Notes: generated by a model from the letters alone, not told the origin. Counted from the stretch's first letter, positions 1 to 10,074 are shown. The stretch is 64,000 nt of DNA from Winogradskyella psychrotolerans (GCF_018860545.1 NZ_JAHKPN010000011.1:62001-126000); one strand, 5' to 3'. Numbers and translations: made by a program.

Positions 1-32
1 TTATAGTTTTCATATTATGCTTTTTTTAATTT

Positions 33-2384
33 TTATTCGGTTTTTAAACTATCCACAGGATTTGCAATTGCCGCTTTAATCGCCTGAAAACTTACCGTCA
101 CCATTGCAATTACAATAGCAACTATTCCAGCTATAACAAAAATCCATCCATTGATTTCTATGCGGTAGGCATAATTCCCTATCCAATTATCCATAACATA
201 CCAAGCCACAGGAATAGCAATTACAATGGCAAGACCAACGAGTTTTAAAAAGTCTTTAGATAATAATTTGACAATACCAGAAACACTTGCGCCTAAAACT
301 TTACGAACTCCAATTTCTTTGCTGCGCTGTTCTGCAGTGTATGCTGCCAATCCAAAAAGTCCCAAACATGAAATAAGAATGGCCAATAAGGCAAAAAGCT
401 GAGATAGCTTCCCAACGAGTTGTTCACTTTTAAATTTAGCGTTAAACGCATCATCTACAAAACTGTACTCAAAAGGAAATGCTGGATTGTGTTTTTTCAT
501 TACTGCTTCAATTTTAGACAACACATCGCTAGTTCCTATTTTAGGATTTGTTTTTAAATACATATAACTCGCTTCACCATGATAGTTAAAAAATAGCACA
601 GGATCACTTTGTCCATACATGTCATCAAAAAGGTAATCTTTTACAACACCAACAACCGTATACACATCTCCTCGATCTATCTTTTTACCAATAGCACTGC
701 CTTCTCCCATTAGTTTTGCAAAGGATTCTGTAATTAAAACACTCGTACTGTCTTTTGCCATGTTTTCATAAAACCCACGACCTTCAACGAGTTCCATTCC
801 TGCAGTTTCCAAGAAATCGGAACTAATATATCTAAAGAAAATTAAGACGTCTTCTGTGTTTGTTCCACCTGTCCACGTTAAGTTAGAACCATTATTACCT
901 CCATTTAAAATCCCTGAATTGTTTAAGCCTACACTTGAAACCGCTCCTGTTTGAATTAAATCTTGTTTAATGACATCAAATTTTTCGATCATGGTTCCAT
1001 TGACATTCAACGAAATCAATTGGTCTTTATCAAAACCTAAGTCTCTATTTTTTATATGCTGAAGTTGTTGATAGACTAGAATCGTACAAATGATAAAAAC
1101 GATTGAAATTGTAAACTGGCCAACAACGAGTCCTTTCCGGATATAATTGGCAGAACCTTGAGTAACTTTTAGTCCTTTTAAAACCTCAACAGGCTTAAAT
1201 GAGGATAGATAAAAAGCCGGATACAGTCCTGCGAAGATGCCGCACACTAGCGTAATGCCTAATAAAAATACAATGTGAAATGGTTGCGACAATCCTAAGA
1301 CTAAATCTTTCTCTATCAACAAATTGAATTGTGGCAATAAGACAAATAGCAACAAGACACTTACTAAAGTTGCCATAAAAGCAAGAATCAAAGCTTCTGA
1401 AATAAATTGAAAAATTAATCGTGTGCGACCAGAACCCATCGCTTTTCTAACACCAACTTCGTTTGCTCGTTTTTCGCTTCGTGCTGTGGATAAATTCATA
1501 AAATTAATACACGCAATGAGTAAGATAATTAAAGCAATGATAGTAAATAGTCTCACCGAATCTATGCGTCCACCAACTTGCTTTCCATTTTCAAAATGAT
1601 CTCTTAAATGCCAATCTTTTATAGAATGTAAAAATGCTTTTGAGTCACTATCTCCTGTTTTCTTCTCTAATAAACTTCTTACTTGAGCATCAACATTATT
1701 AAAATCAGCTTCTGGTGATAATTCTACAAAGGTATCGGCGAAAAAACTACCATAACCATTGGTCCACTCTTTGTCTCCACTCCAACGCTCAAATGGCGCA
1801 ATCCAATTAATAGGAAATGTGACGTTTTTTGGAAGATTTTCAATCACTCCAGAAATTAAATAGTTCTCAGTATTATCTACTTTGAGTACTTTACCAATAG
1901 CCTTTGCATTTTTGCCATAAAGCTGTTCTGCCGTTTCTTGCGTAATAACAATGGCTTCAGGATTATTGAAAGCCTCTTTAGCATTACCTTCAACAAATTT
2001 TAAGCTAAATATTGTTATAAAATCTTCATCTACAAAACGTCCACCACTATTAATGGCATTATCATTTACAGAAAATAATAAATCTCTATGTTTTGTGCGT
2101 GATGCTTTAACAATTCCAGGAATTTCCGTTTTCATAGCTTCCGCAAATGGTCCTGGTGTAGAATTGAACGTTCTCCATTCTCCATCATATTCTTGATGCG
2201 TTGGCACATAATACACTTGATCTTGCTTTTCAAATTCTGAATCGAAACTCAACTCATCTTCAACCCATAGAAAGATTAAACTGGCACAGGTAATTCCGAT
2301 GGCTAATCCGAAAATATTCAGAAAGCTATACCCTTTATTTTTACGTAACGTCCGGAATGCTATTTTTATATAATTTAAAATCAT
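33..2384 (-). CDS. MacB/FtsX-family ABC transporter permease (permease 1)
   Basis: Large inner-membrane permease (783 aa) of the MacB/FtsX type, inferred to work with the ATPase at 10075 and the adaptor at 10865. It has an N-terminal membrane helix, a periplasmic MacB-like domain, three helices near residues 280-430, a second periplasmic domain and three C-terminal helices. The family motif appears twice, as EVGVRKAMGS in the first half and EIGVRKVLGAS near residue 700. It is last in the array, 150 bp after permease 2, and that gap contains its own sigma-54-like promoter. By eye it resembles permease 4 most (shared CINF-NLSTARSEKRA stretch). An ATG at 13-11 on the same strand may start a further gene outside the window. 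Substrate unknown. Confidence 0.93.
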   Translation of the reverse strand: MILNYIKIAFRTLRKNKGYSFLNIFGLAIGITCASLIFLWVEDELSFDSEFEKQDQVYYVPTHQEYDGEWRTFNSTPGPFAEAMKTEIPGIVKASRTKHRDLLFSVNDNAINSGGRFVDEDFITIFSLKFVEGNAKEAFNNPEAIVITQETAEQLYGKNAKAIGKVLKVDNTENYLISGVIENLPKNVTFPINWIAPFERWSGDKEWTNGYGSFFADTFVELSPEADFNNVDAQVRSLLEKKTGDSDSKAFLHSIKDWHLRDHFENGKQVGGRIDSVRLFTIIALIILLIACINFMNLSTARSEKRANEVGVRKAMGSGRTRLIFQFISEALILAFMATLVSVLLLFVLLPQFNLLIEKDLVLGLSQPFHIVFLLGITLVCGIFAGLYPAFYLSSFKPVEVLKGLKVTQGSANYIRKGLVVGQFTISIVFIICTILVYQQLQHIKNRDLGFDKDQLISLNVNGTMIEKFDVIKQDLIQTGAVSSVGLNNSGILNGGNNGSNLTWTGGTNTEDVLIFFRYISSDFLETAGMELVEGRGFYENMAKDSTSVLITESFAKLMGEGSAIGKKIDRGDVYTVVGVVKDYLFDDMYGQSDPVLFFNYHGEASYMYLKTNPKIGTSDVLSKIEAVMKKHNPAFPFEYSFVDDAFNAKFKSEQLVGKLSQLFALLAILISCLGLFGLAAYTAEQRSKEIGVRKVLGASVSGIVKLLSKDFLKLVGLAIVIAIPVAWYVMDNWIGNYAYRIEINGWIFVIAGIVAIVIAMVTVSFQAIKAAIANPVDSLKTE

Positions 2385-2426
2385 ATTCTTTTTTTGACTG
2401 AATTAATTATTACTACTTATTATGTA

Positions 2427-2441
2427 GTGAAGATGATGCCA
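2427..2441 (-). promoter_or_regulatory. Sigma-54-like promoter of permease 1
   Basis: On the minus strand the site reads TGGCATCATCTTCAC, identical over 15 bases to the site before the adaptor gene (12146-12160). GG and the final C have the spacing of the -24/-12 elements recognised by RpoN, but the usual GC at -12 is AC. The start codon of permease 1 (2384) lies about 40 bp downstream. Assignment as sigma-54 is inference, supported by the nearby NtrC-family regulator gene. Confidence 0.6.
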
Positions 2442-2492
2442 AAACCACAGAACACTAAAAATCAATTAATTAATTTTTATTTTAAAATCTAT

Positions 2493-2533
2493 AGTGTTCG
2501 TTTTTGATACACATCTTGTTCGTAAATGAACAA
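2493..2533 (-). promoter_or_regulatory. Tandem operator (enhancer-like) sites upstream of permease 1
   Basis: Two dyads sit 50-105 bp upstream of the promoter-like element. One at 2493-2513 reads AGTGT-N11-ACACA on the plus strand. The other at 2516-2533 is a perfect inverted repeat TTGTTC-N6-GAACAA. Both align with dyads before the adaptor gene (12212-12252). Position and tandem arrangement suit binding by the NtrC-type regulator encoded at 12323. The module begins immediately after the stop codon of permease 2. Confidence 0.55.
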
Positions 2534-2534
2534 T

Positions 2535-4982
2535 TTATTCTGAGCGTAAAGAATCCACAGGATTAGCATTTGCCGCCTGAAGCGTTTTCACACTGATAAC
2601 TAATAAAGCAAAGAAAATCATAGCCAAACCACTCACTAAAAACACCCAAAAACTGATACGCGTTTTGTATGCAAAATCTTGTAACCAATTATTAATGCCG
2701 TAATACGCAATTGGTGCCGCAATGATAAAAGCAATCGCTACCAAGGTTAAAAACTCCTTACATAAGAGTGTATTAATCTGTAACAATGACGCTCCCAAAA
2801 CTTTACGCACTCCTATTTCTTTTACACGACGGTTAGTGGTATAAATCACAAGTCCGAGCAATCCTAAACAGCTAATGAGAATTGATAAGCCTGTTGCCCA
2901 ATTTAAAAGTTTGGACATCTTTTGCTCCCGATTATAAAACCTCTGGATGGTTTCATCTAAAAACTCTACGCGATAATCGTCTGTTTCTGAATAAACCGAT
3001 TTATAAGCATTTTCAATTTTTGAAAGTGTTCCTTTAAAATCTGCTGATGATTCATTTTGAAATGCGATATGAACGGCTTGAAACTGACTCCAATCTGGTT
3101 GATACCAATCTCCTCTATATGCCATCGGTTTAATATCACTTCGCAAAGAACGTTGGAAAAAATCTGTCATAACTCCGACTATAGGCACACTTTGATCACC
3201 TAATAAAACTGTTTTACCAATTGCTTCATCGGGACTTTTGAAACCAAGTCTTTTTCTACACGTCTCATTAATCACCAACTCTTTAACGGTATCATTTCGG
3301 ATGGTTCGTCCTGCTATAAGATTTAACTCAAATACCTCAACGTAATTGACGTCACCAAAAATAAATTGTAAGTCTAAATTAACCTCATTGTCACCATTAT
3401 TATAAGTGACTGAAGAACTATTAGTAGAAATAGATGCAGGTGCATTGCCTCCAATACTAATCGATTTAATTTCCGGAATAGCTCTTAATTTTAGGGCATA
3501 AAGCTCTTTTTTAGAGATTTCGCGTTCCGCTCTAGGGCTATAAACAGACACAATAGCATCCGTTTTAAAACCCATATCTGTTTCTAAAAGAAAATTAATT
3601 TGTTGACCAACCAACAACGTAGCAATTACAAATACTTGAGCAATGGAAAACTGAAAAACCGTTAAGAATTTTCTGAGCTTCACTTTTTTATTTCCGACAG
3701 CTAAATGATTTTTTAAAACTGAAACGGTATTGAACTTTGAAAGTACTAATGCTGGATAAAAACCAGATAAAAATGTTACTAATAGTAATAGAATAGCAAT
3801 ACCAAGAATAATTAAAGGTGATTTCATCAGTTCATAACTTAAACCTTCTGGCACAAAATCGGAAAATACATTAATCAACCATCTAGAAAGCAATAGCGAT
3901 AATACCGCAGACACCAAAACCAATAAAAATGTTTCACCCATAAATTGACCTATGAGTTGTTTTCTAGAGCTTCCTAATGTTTTACGGATTCCTATTTCTT
4001 TAGCACGCTGAGAAGCTTGCGCTGTATTTAGATTGATAAAATTAATACAACCTAAAAGCAATAGAAATATCGCCACTAAAGCAAGATTTATAAGTAGCGA
4101 TTTACTGGCCTGACCTTTAGACCAATCGTAAATACCATACTTTTCGTTGAAGTGAATATCTCCTAATGGTTGTAGTGTAAACTTTTGTTCATCACCATAT
4201 TTTTTAGATTCCTCATCTTGGTGCTCCTTTGCTAAATCATCCAAACGATTTTGTATGGCTGATAAGTCGGCATTTGAAGTCACCTTTACAAATAGCTGAG
4301 ACGCATCGTTGGTGTTATTCCAATTTTTATTGAGGAAATCGTCTCGCAATCGAGTTTGTAAAATTGTTGAATGCGAGATAAATTCTTCAAACACAAAATC
4401 TGTTCGTTCTTTAAAATTCTCAACAATTCCTGTAACTGTTATATGAAGTGAATCATTGTAAACTAAGGTTTTTCCAATAATATCTGAAGGTTTTGTATTT
4501 GGAAAATAATCAGCTGCTCGATTTTCGGTAAGAATAACATTATTTGGACTTGCTAAAATTTCAGATGTATTACCAGCTAAAAATTTATAATCGAAAATCT
4601 TAAAATAATTAGCATCTGCAAAAACGACGAAGTTGGGCCATTTAAATTCGGAATTTAATACTCTATTTTCAACTTTTGAAGGCCGTTCAATATAAAACCC
4701 ACTAACGGTTTCAAAATTTGAATTCTCGGAAATAGCATCCTCCAAAGCTAAAGTGACTCCTGGAATTGAAAAATTAGCTTCAGGACTCGTTAAATCGGTA
4801 ACTACTCTATAAATACGATCCTTATCTTTATGAAATGTATCAAAGGTAGCATCGTAATAAATCATTAAACCAATCACAAAAGAAGCACTTAAACCAATGG
4901 TTAATCCAATAATATTTATTAGAGAAAACACCTTATGCTTCATGAGGTTCCTCCATGCTATTTTGAAATAATTTTTAATCAT
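2535..4982 (-). CDS. MacB/FtsX-family ABC transporter permease (permease 2)
   Basis: About 815 aa, with the same two-part architecture as its neighbours: N-terminal helix, periplasmic domain, three helices, second periplasmic domain and three C-terminal helices. The motifs EIGIRKTLGSSRK and EIGVRKVLGASLL mark the two FtsX halves. I start it at the ATG giving MIKNYFKIAWRN, because all four paralogues begin with this kind of sequence (xxKNYxKIAxRNL). A start nine codons upstream (5009) is open but would add an unrelated leader. It begins 59 bp after permease 3 ends, and a small palindromic repeat lies in that gap. Its role is inferred from context and its substrate is unknown. Confidence 0.92.
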   Translation of the reverse strand: MIKNYFKIAWRNLMKHKVFSLINIIGLTIGLSASFVIGLMIYYDATFDTFHKDKDRIYRVVTDLTSPEANFSIPGVTLALEDAISENSNFETVSGFYIERPSKVENRVLNSEFKWPNFVVFADANYFKIFDYKFLAGNTSEILASPNNVILTENRAADYFPNTKPSDIIGKTLVYNDSLHITVTGIVENFKERTDFVFEEFISHSTILQTRLRDDFLNKNWNNTNDASQLFVKVTSNADLSAIQNRLDDLAKEHQDEESKKYGDEQKFTLQPLGDIHFNEKYGIYDWSKGQASKSLLINLALVAIFLLLLGCINFINLNTAQASQRAKEIGIRKTLGSSRKQLIGQFMGETFLLVLVSAVLSLLLSRWLINVFSDFVPEGLSYELMKSPLIILGIAILLLLVTFLSGFYPALVLSKFNTVSVLKNHLAVGNKKVKLRKFLTVFQFSIAQVFVIATLLVGQQINFLLETDMGFKTDAIVSVYSPRAEREISKKELYALKLRAIPEIKSISIGGNAPASISTNSSSVTYNNGDNEVNLDLQFIFGDVNYVEVFELNLIAGRTIRNDTVKELVINETCRKRLGFKSPDEAIGKTVLLGDQSVPIVGVMTDFFQRSLRSDIKPMAYRGDWYQPDWSQFQAVHIAFQNESSADFKGTLSKIENAYKSVYSETDDYRVEFLDETIQRFYNREQKMSKLLNWATGLSILISCLGLLGLVIYTTNRRVKEIGVRKVLGASLLQINTLLCKEFLTLVAIAFIIAAPIAYYGINNWLQDFAYKTRISFWVFLVSGLAMIFFALLVISVKTLQAANANPVDSLRSE

Positions 4983-5004
4983 GATGTGTTGTTTTATAGC
5001 AAAA

Positions 5005-5031
5005 TCCACAAGGTTTTAAACACCTTGCAGG
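5005..5031. repeat. Small palindromic repeat, CCTTGCAGG type
   Basis: An imperfect inverted repeat (TCCACAAGG, a TTTTAAACA loop, then CCTTGCAGG) lies between permeases 3 and 2. A close relative is at 10043-10069 in the same cluster. The two share the CCTTGCAGG arm and an A/T-rich loop. It looks like an interspersed REP-like element, and a role as an RNA-stabilising hairpin within the operon is possible. Confidence 0.5.
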
Positions 5032-5041
5032 TTGATGATGA

Positions 5042-7459
5042 TTATTCCGTTCTTAAAGATTCTACAGGATTAGAGGTTGCCGCTTTTATTGTTTTTACAG
5101 CTATGGTTAACATGGCAATCACTACTGCTATGCTACCCGCACCTAAAAACATCCAAATATTAAGTTCTATACGATACGCGTAATTCTGCAGCCATTTACT
5201 CATGGCCCACCATGCTATTGGCGACGCGATTAAAAAAGCGATAACGACTAATTTTAAAAAGTCTTTAGTCAGTAATATTGTAATAGCCGAGACACTCGCA
5301 CCGACTATTTTACGAACTCCAATTTCCTTTTTACGTTGTGCTACAATGAGTAATGACATGGCAAACAAACCGATACAACTTAAGATTATGGCAAGTATTG
5401 AACCACTACCAATCATGGTAATCATAGTGCGCTCATGACGTAGGGTTCTATCAATATTTTCATTTAAAAAAGACCCTTGAAATTCGGCATTAGGTTCAAT
5501 AGCATTCCAAGCTGCTTTTACATCGGTGTAGGCTTGCTCTAAATTTTGTGATGACACCTTAACGTATACGTTGCGTAAATTCCAGTTAGGAAGCGCAAAT
5601 AAAGTCATTGGTGCAATCGTCTGGTCGAGTTCTTGAAAATTGAAATCTTTAATAACACCTACTACAGAATATACAGCATCATCTAAATCCATCTGTGAGG
5701 CTAAAATATCATCTTCATTAAGTTGCTTCGCCATGGCTTCATTGATAATAACCGAAAGACTATCACTCGCTAAGTTTTTTCGAAAAGAACGACCTTCAAT
5801 AATATTCAAGTCTAAGGTTTCAATATAGTCTGCATCAACCACCACCATGTGTGTTTCTACACCGCGACCATGATGTTCAAAACCCAAGACACTTGTAGAA
5901 CGCGAGCCATCTTTTCCTAAACCTAAAATGTTATTGGATGCTGTAACACTTACAATATTAGGTTTATCTTGAAGCGTATTTCGAAGTAATTCTATTGCTT
6001 GTTGATCATTCAGTTGGCCATTCAGTGGAAAAGCAATCACCTGATCTTTATTGAAACCTAAATCTTTAGTCCTCATAAATTCCACCTGATCCCAAAGTAC
6101 AAGCGTACCACTAATCAGTAAAATAGCAATACCGAATTGTAAGACCATTAAACTATTTCGTAAATGGTTTTTACCATTGACGTCGAGCTTCCCTTTTAAG
6201 CTTTGTAAGGTTCCTAGGCGACTCATTAATAATGCAGGATAACCTCCAGCAATTAATGTAATCAGCAAAACACTTAAAATAAGCACCAACAACAAAGATG
6301 GGTTTAGTAAGGTTGCCAATGACGCTTGGGTTTTAAATAAGGTTTGAAAATGAGGTAGTAGAAACACAGCTAATAAAATTCCTAGTCCGATGGAAATTAA
6401 AAACACTAAAATGCTTTCACCCCAAAACTGAAAGAATAGCTGTTTTTTGTTTGCTCCAAGCGTTTTTCGCATGCCAATCTCACGCAATCGTTGCGCACTT
6501 TTTGCAATACTCATATTGATAAAATTCACACAAGCGATAAACAGAATTAAAATTGAAATCCCCAAAACCAAATAAGGCATAGTACGACTTACAGTTACCT
6601 GACCTTGATTAAAATTAGCAAAACGAACATCTGCCAAAGGCAATAGTTTTAGTTGTCTATAAAGTCCTTCAGCATTTGGTTGAAACCCATCACGCTTAGC
6701 ATTATCAATCTCGTTTTTGTAATGTAATTGCGTAAAATCTGTGGTACTTTTTTCAAATTGCTCAGGTTGTACACTTTCTGCAAGTTGCATATATACTTCA
6801 TGGTTCTCCATGTCCCAACGACCGATAGTTCTAGCATAGGCATGTTCATTCTGACTTTTAAAATTCAGAACGATATCAAATCCCATAGAACTGGTATTCG
6901 GAAAATCTTTTACGATTGCAGTAACCGTAAACGGTACTTGTTGCTCATCCCTTAGAATGCTAACCGTTTGTCCGATGGGCTCTTCATCACCAAATATACG
7001 TTTCGCAGCTAGCTCAGTCATTACCACAGAAGACTCTGACGTTATTGGATTTGTCTTATCACCTTTTATAATTGGAAAGCTAAACATGTTAAAAAAATCG
7101 GGATCCACATAAGCCGTACTCATACCGAATTGCTTGTCTTCTTGACTTAATAAGACACTAGTACTAACATAGCGCGTAATTTTTTCAACTCCCGCAACCT
7201 CTTCTTTTAAAGCGGCAGCAAAAGGTTCGGATTTTGAGGTATTAGCCTCAATACCATTTAACCCACTATCTTCTGTATACACTTGATAGATTTCATCTCC
7301 ATGCTCATGAAAACGATCAAAAGACAATTGAAAAACGGCATACATCGCCAACAATATGGCCACACCAAATGCTGCCGTAAGTCCAACAACATTAAGCGCT
7401 GTAAAAGTTCTATTCTTCCAAAGGTTTCTGAATGCTATTTTTATATAATTTTTAAACAT
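5042..7459 (-). CDS. MacB/FtsX-family ABC transporter permease (permease 3)
   Basis: 805-residue permease beginning MFKNYIKIAFRNLWKN. It carries EIGMRKTLGANKK in the first FtsX half and EIGVRKIVGASVSA in the second, each followed by hydrophobic helices, and ends NPVESLRTE like its paralogues. The start is 24 bp downstream of the stop of permease 4, so the two are probably co-transcribed. It is more diverged from permeases 1 and 4 than those are from each other. No ATPase motifs are present, so it must depend on a separate nucleotide-binding subunit, most simply the one at 10075. Confidence 0.93.
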   Translation of the reverse strand: MFKNYIKIAFRNLWKNRTFTALNVVGLTAAFGVAILLAMYAVFQLSFDRFHEHGDEIYQVYTEDSGLNGIEANTSKSEPFAAALKEEVAGVEKITRYVSTSVLLSQEDKQFGMSTAYVDPDFFNMFSFPIIKGDKTNPITSESSVVMTELAAKRIFGDEEPIGQTVSILRDEQQVPFTVTAIVKDFPNTSSMGFDIVLNFKSQNEHAYARTIGRWDMENHEVYMQLAESVQPEQFEKSTTDFTQLHYKNEIDNAKRDGFQPNAEGLYRQLKLLPLADVRFANFNQGQVTVSRTMPYLVLGISILILFIACVNFINMSIAKSAQRLREIGMRKTLGANKKQLFFQFWGESILVFLISIGLGILLAVFLLPHFQTLFKTQASLATLLNPSLLLVLILSVLLITLIAGGYPALLMSRLGTLQSLKGKLDVNGKNHLRNSLMVLQFGIAILLISGTLVLWDQVEFMRTKDLGFNKDQVIAFPLNGQLNDQQAIELLRNTLQDKPNIVSVTASNNILGLGKDGSRSTSVLGFEHHGRGVETHMVVVDADYIETLDLNIIEGRSFRKNLASDSLSVIINEAMAKQLNEDDILASQMDLDDAVYSVVGVIKDFNFQELDQTIAPMTLFALPNWNLRNVYVKVSSQNLEQAYTDVKAAWNAIEPNAEFQGSFLNENIDRTLRHERTMITMIGSGSILAIILSCIGLFAMSLLIVAQRKKEIGVRKIVGASVSAITILLTKDFLKLVVIAFLIASPIAWWAMSKWLQNYAYRIELNIWMFLGAGSIAVVIAMLTIAVKTIKAATSNPVESLRTE

Positions 7460-7483
7460 GATTGTTCGTTTTATGATTGATGA

Positions 7484-9883
7484 TTATTCGGTACGCAATG
7501 ACTTTACCGGATTAGAGGTTGCCGCTTTAATCGCTTGGAAACTTACAGTGATTAGTGTAATGATTAACGCTCCAAAACAAGCAATAGCGAAGACATCCCA
7601 ACTGACTGTGGTACGATAGCTAAATTTTTGTAACCATTGTCCCATAATATAATAGGCTAACGGAGATGCAATTAATAATGCGATGAATACCAGCGTGATG
7701 AAATCTTTTGAAAGCAATAACCATAACTGACTGATGGATGCTCCTAAGACTTTACGAACACCAATTTCTTTTGTACGTTGTTCAGCCACAAAAGATGCTA
7801 AACCAAATAAACCTAAACAACTAATAAAAATCGCTAACACTGTAAATACTCTGGCTAAACTGGCAACGCGTTCTTCTGATTCAAACTTTGCACCATATTC
7901 TTCATCTACAAACTGATAGTCGAAAGGAGTGTTAGGGAAGTTCTTTTTAAAGACACCTTCAATAAGCGATAAATTTTCACTGGTGCTTTTTTCAGGATTA
8001 AGTCTTACATTATAAAACGCCGTATTATCTTCGCTATCAAAAACATACATCGCTTGTTTCACAGGACTGTAAGGCGACTGAATAATCATATCTTCAACAA
8101 CTCCTACAATTTTTAAAGGAGGACTTGGATCTTCAGTATCAGAATCTCTAATAAATTTACCTATTGGGTCTATAAGTCCCATGTATTTCACAGCTGTTTC
8201 ATTAAGTAATACAGCATTTGAATCTGAAGCAAATTCCCGAGAAAACCCTCGACCAGCAGTAACTTTTAAGCCTAAAGTTTCCACAAATTCATATGAGACT
8301 GATGTATATGCTAAATCTTCCTGGAAATCAGCTGGCTTACCATCCCAAGTATAACCAGATCGGTTAGACCATACATTAGTCATTGGCCCACTTGTACCCG
8401 TCATTTCTAAAGCACCCCCAGAGGCTATAAACTGATTCCTCATGATATCTTTTTTCCCGATAAACTCGTTACTCATAACTGGAATTTGAATGAGTCCTTC
8501 TTTATCATATCCAACAGGTCGATCTTTAGAAAACTGTATTTGATTCATCACCACCAATGTTCCTATAATTAAGGCTACCGAAACGGTAAACTGTGCGACT
8601 ACTAAAATTTTTCGAGGTAAGGATGAATAACGACCAGATTTGAAGGTGCCTTTTAATACCGCAACAGGATTAAAAGATGATAAATAAATGGCTGGATAAC
8701 TGCCAGCTAAAAATGCCGTAATAATTACAAAAGCCAATGAAATTAACCAAAACTGAAGATTTTCCCAAGGAAAAACGATGGCTTTACTAGCCAAATTATT
8801 AAATCCGTTTAAGAATAACAACACTAATCCAAGTGCTACAATAAATGAGAGAAAAACTATTAAAAACGATTCACTTAAAAATTGAAAAATAAGCTGACTA
8901 CGTTGTGAGCCAATCGATTTTCTAATGCCAACTTCTGTCGCTCGTTTTTCGGAACGTGCTGTACTTAAATTCACAAAATTAATACAAGCTAATAACAGAA
9001 TAAACAAACCAATAACACCAAACAACCAAACGTTTTCGATGCGTCCACCGGATTGGACTCCATTTTCAAAATCACTACGCAAATACCAGTCTTTCATAGG
9101 TAATAAAAATAATTGCGGATTGTATTCAGCAGTTTCAGAAGAGCTATTCTTTTTAATATCTATAATTTTAGAGGTCACAACCTCCATAGTCGTACCCTCG
9201 TTAATTTGAACAAATAACTGAAATGAATTATTTCCCCAAGCATCTTTAGACAATTCTAACCAAGGTTGCGTTGTTACATAATGTTTCCACGGAATGATGT
9301 ATTCCATCTCGCTAAACGAGTTATTTGTTGGAATATCCCTATAAACCGAGGTAACAATTAAATCATCTTCATTATTTACTTTTACTATTTTCCCTAAAGC
9401 GGTTTCACTTCCAAATAAAGACTTTGCAACAGATTCAGAAAGCATTATCGAATTTTTGTCTTTAAGACCATTCTTTATACCAGAAATAATATCTAAATCT
9501 AACATGTCTGGTGCATCTTCTTGCATGGCATTACCAGTTCTGTAAATATTAGTTTCACCAAATTTTAGATATCGTGGTTGCTCCCATGACGCCATAATAA
9601 TATGTTTAAAATTATCTGCATAATCTTGACGTAACGCAAACTCCAAAGGTCTAGGGATAGCATTCATTGTGCGGATATCTCCATTGTTAGTTTGGTGCTG
9701 AAAAACTTGGGCAATAGTTGACTTATTTTTAAAGTGATTATTAAAATTTAATTCATCAGTGACCCATAAACCAATCATAATCGTCGCTGCCATGCCAACA
9801 GCTAAACCTGAAATATTGATAAATGAATACACCTTATTTTTAATAAGATTCCGAAACGCTATTTTAAAATAATTTTTGAGCAT
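7484..9883 (-). CDS. MacB/FtsX-family ABC transporter permease (permease 4)
   Basis: 799-residue permease (MLKNYFKIAFRNL start) with the full family layout: two large periplasmic domains, EVGIRKSIGSQRS and EIGVRKVLGASIS motifs, and helices around residues 280-430 and 680-795. It is the first permease after the ATPase gene, about 190 bp downstream of it. That gap holds a TGAT repeat tract and several hairpins, which could set relative expression of the downstream permeases. By eye it is the closest paralogue of permease 1. Expected role: inner-membrane core of a tripartite efflux or lipoprotein-type extrusion pump, with unknown substrate. Confidence 0.93.
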   Translation of the reverse strand: MLKNYFKIAFRNLIKNKVYSFINISGLAVGMAATIMIGLWVTDELNFNNHFKNKSTIAQVFQHQTNNGDIRTMNAIPRPLEFALRQDYADNFKHIIMASWEQPRYLKFGETNIYRTGNAMQEDAPDMLDLDIISGIKNGLKDKNSIMLSESVAKSLFGSETALGKIVKVNNEDDLIVTSVYRDIPTNNSFSEMEYIIPWKHYVTTQPWLELSKDAWGNNSFQLFVQINEGTTMEVVTSKIIDIKKNSSSETAEYNPQLFLLPMKDWYLRSDFENGVQSGGRIENVWLFGVIGLFILLLACINFVNLSTARSEKRATEVGIRKSIGSQRSQLIFQFLSESFLIVFLSFIVALGLVLLFLNGFNNLASKAIVFPWENLQFWLISLAFVIITAFLAGSYPAIYLSSFNPVAVLKGTFKSGRYSSLPRKILVVAQFTVSVALIIGTLVVMNQIQFSKDRPVGYDKEGLIQIPVMSNEFIGKKDIMRNQFIASGGALEMTGTSGPMTNVWSNRSGYTWDGKPADFQEDLAYTSVSYEFVETLGLKVTAGRGFSREFASDSNAVLLNETAVKYMGLIDPIGKFIRDSDTEDPSPPLKIVGVVEDMIIQSPYSPVKQAMYVFDSEDNTAFYNVRLNPEKSTSENLSLIEGVFKKNFPNTPFDYQFVDEEYGAKFESEERVASLARVFTVLAIFISCLGLFGLASFVAEQRTKEIGVRKVLGASISQLWLLLSKDFITLVFIALLIASPLAYYIMGQWLQKFSYRTTVSWDVFAIACFGALIITLITVSFQAIKAATSNPVKSLRTE

Positions 9884-9928
9884 GGCTTCTATGAATTACT
9901 GTTCGTTTTTTAATTGATTTGGCTTCGA

Positions 9929-9992
9929 CACTTCAGTACAGATACTGAACTAAATTCAGCACTCGTTGGTTGTTTTATGATTTACTGAAGTG
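9929..9992. repeat. Nested inverted repeats with alternative pairing
   Basis: The intergenic segment contains CACTTCAGTA (9929-9938) and its perfect complement TACTGAAGTG (9983-9992). Between them lie TACTGAA (9943-9949) and TTCAG (9955-9959). TTCAGTA can therefore pair with either TACTGAA copy, and CTGAA-CTAAA-TTCAG makes its own hairpin. The inner part (TACTGAACTAAATTCAGCAC) recurs almost unchanged just before trpE (19820-19838), which suggests an interspersed repeat family. Confidence 0.55.
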
Positions 9993-10001
9993 TTTTCGGC
10001 C

Positions 10002-10033
<32 letters not shown>

Positions 10034-10042
10034 CATTATATA

Positions 10043-10069
10043 CCTACAAGGGTTTAAAAACCTTGCAGG
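10043..10069. repeat. Small palindromic repeat, CCTTGCAGG type
   Basis: CCTACAAGG, a GTTTAAAAA loop and CCTTGCAGG form a nearly complete hairpin ending five bases from the stop codon of the ATPase gene. It is related to the element at 5005-5031. It lacks a long T-run on the minus strand, so it is more likely a REP-like hairpin than a strong terminator. Confidence 0.5.
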
Positions 10070-10074
10070 ATAGA

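Noticed and set aside
1951-2196. Plus-strand open frame inside permease 1
   Set aside because: It mirrors the long coding frame on the other strand and has no recognisable features. Similar shadows occur inside trpB, typA, icmF and dsbD.
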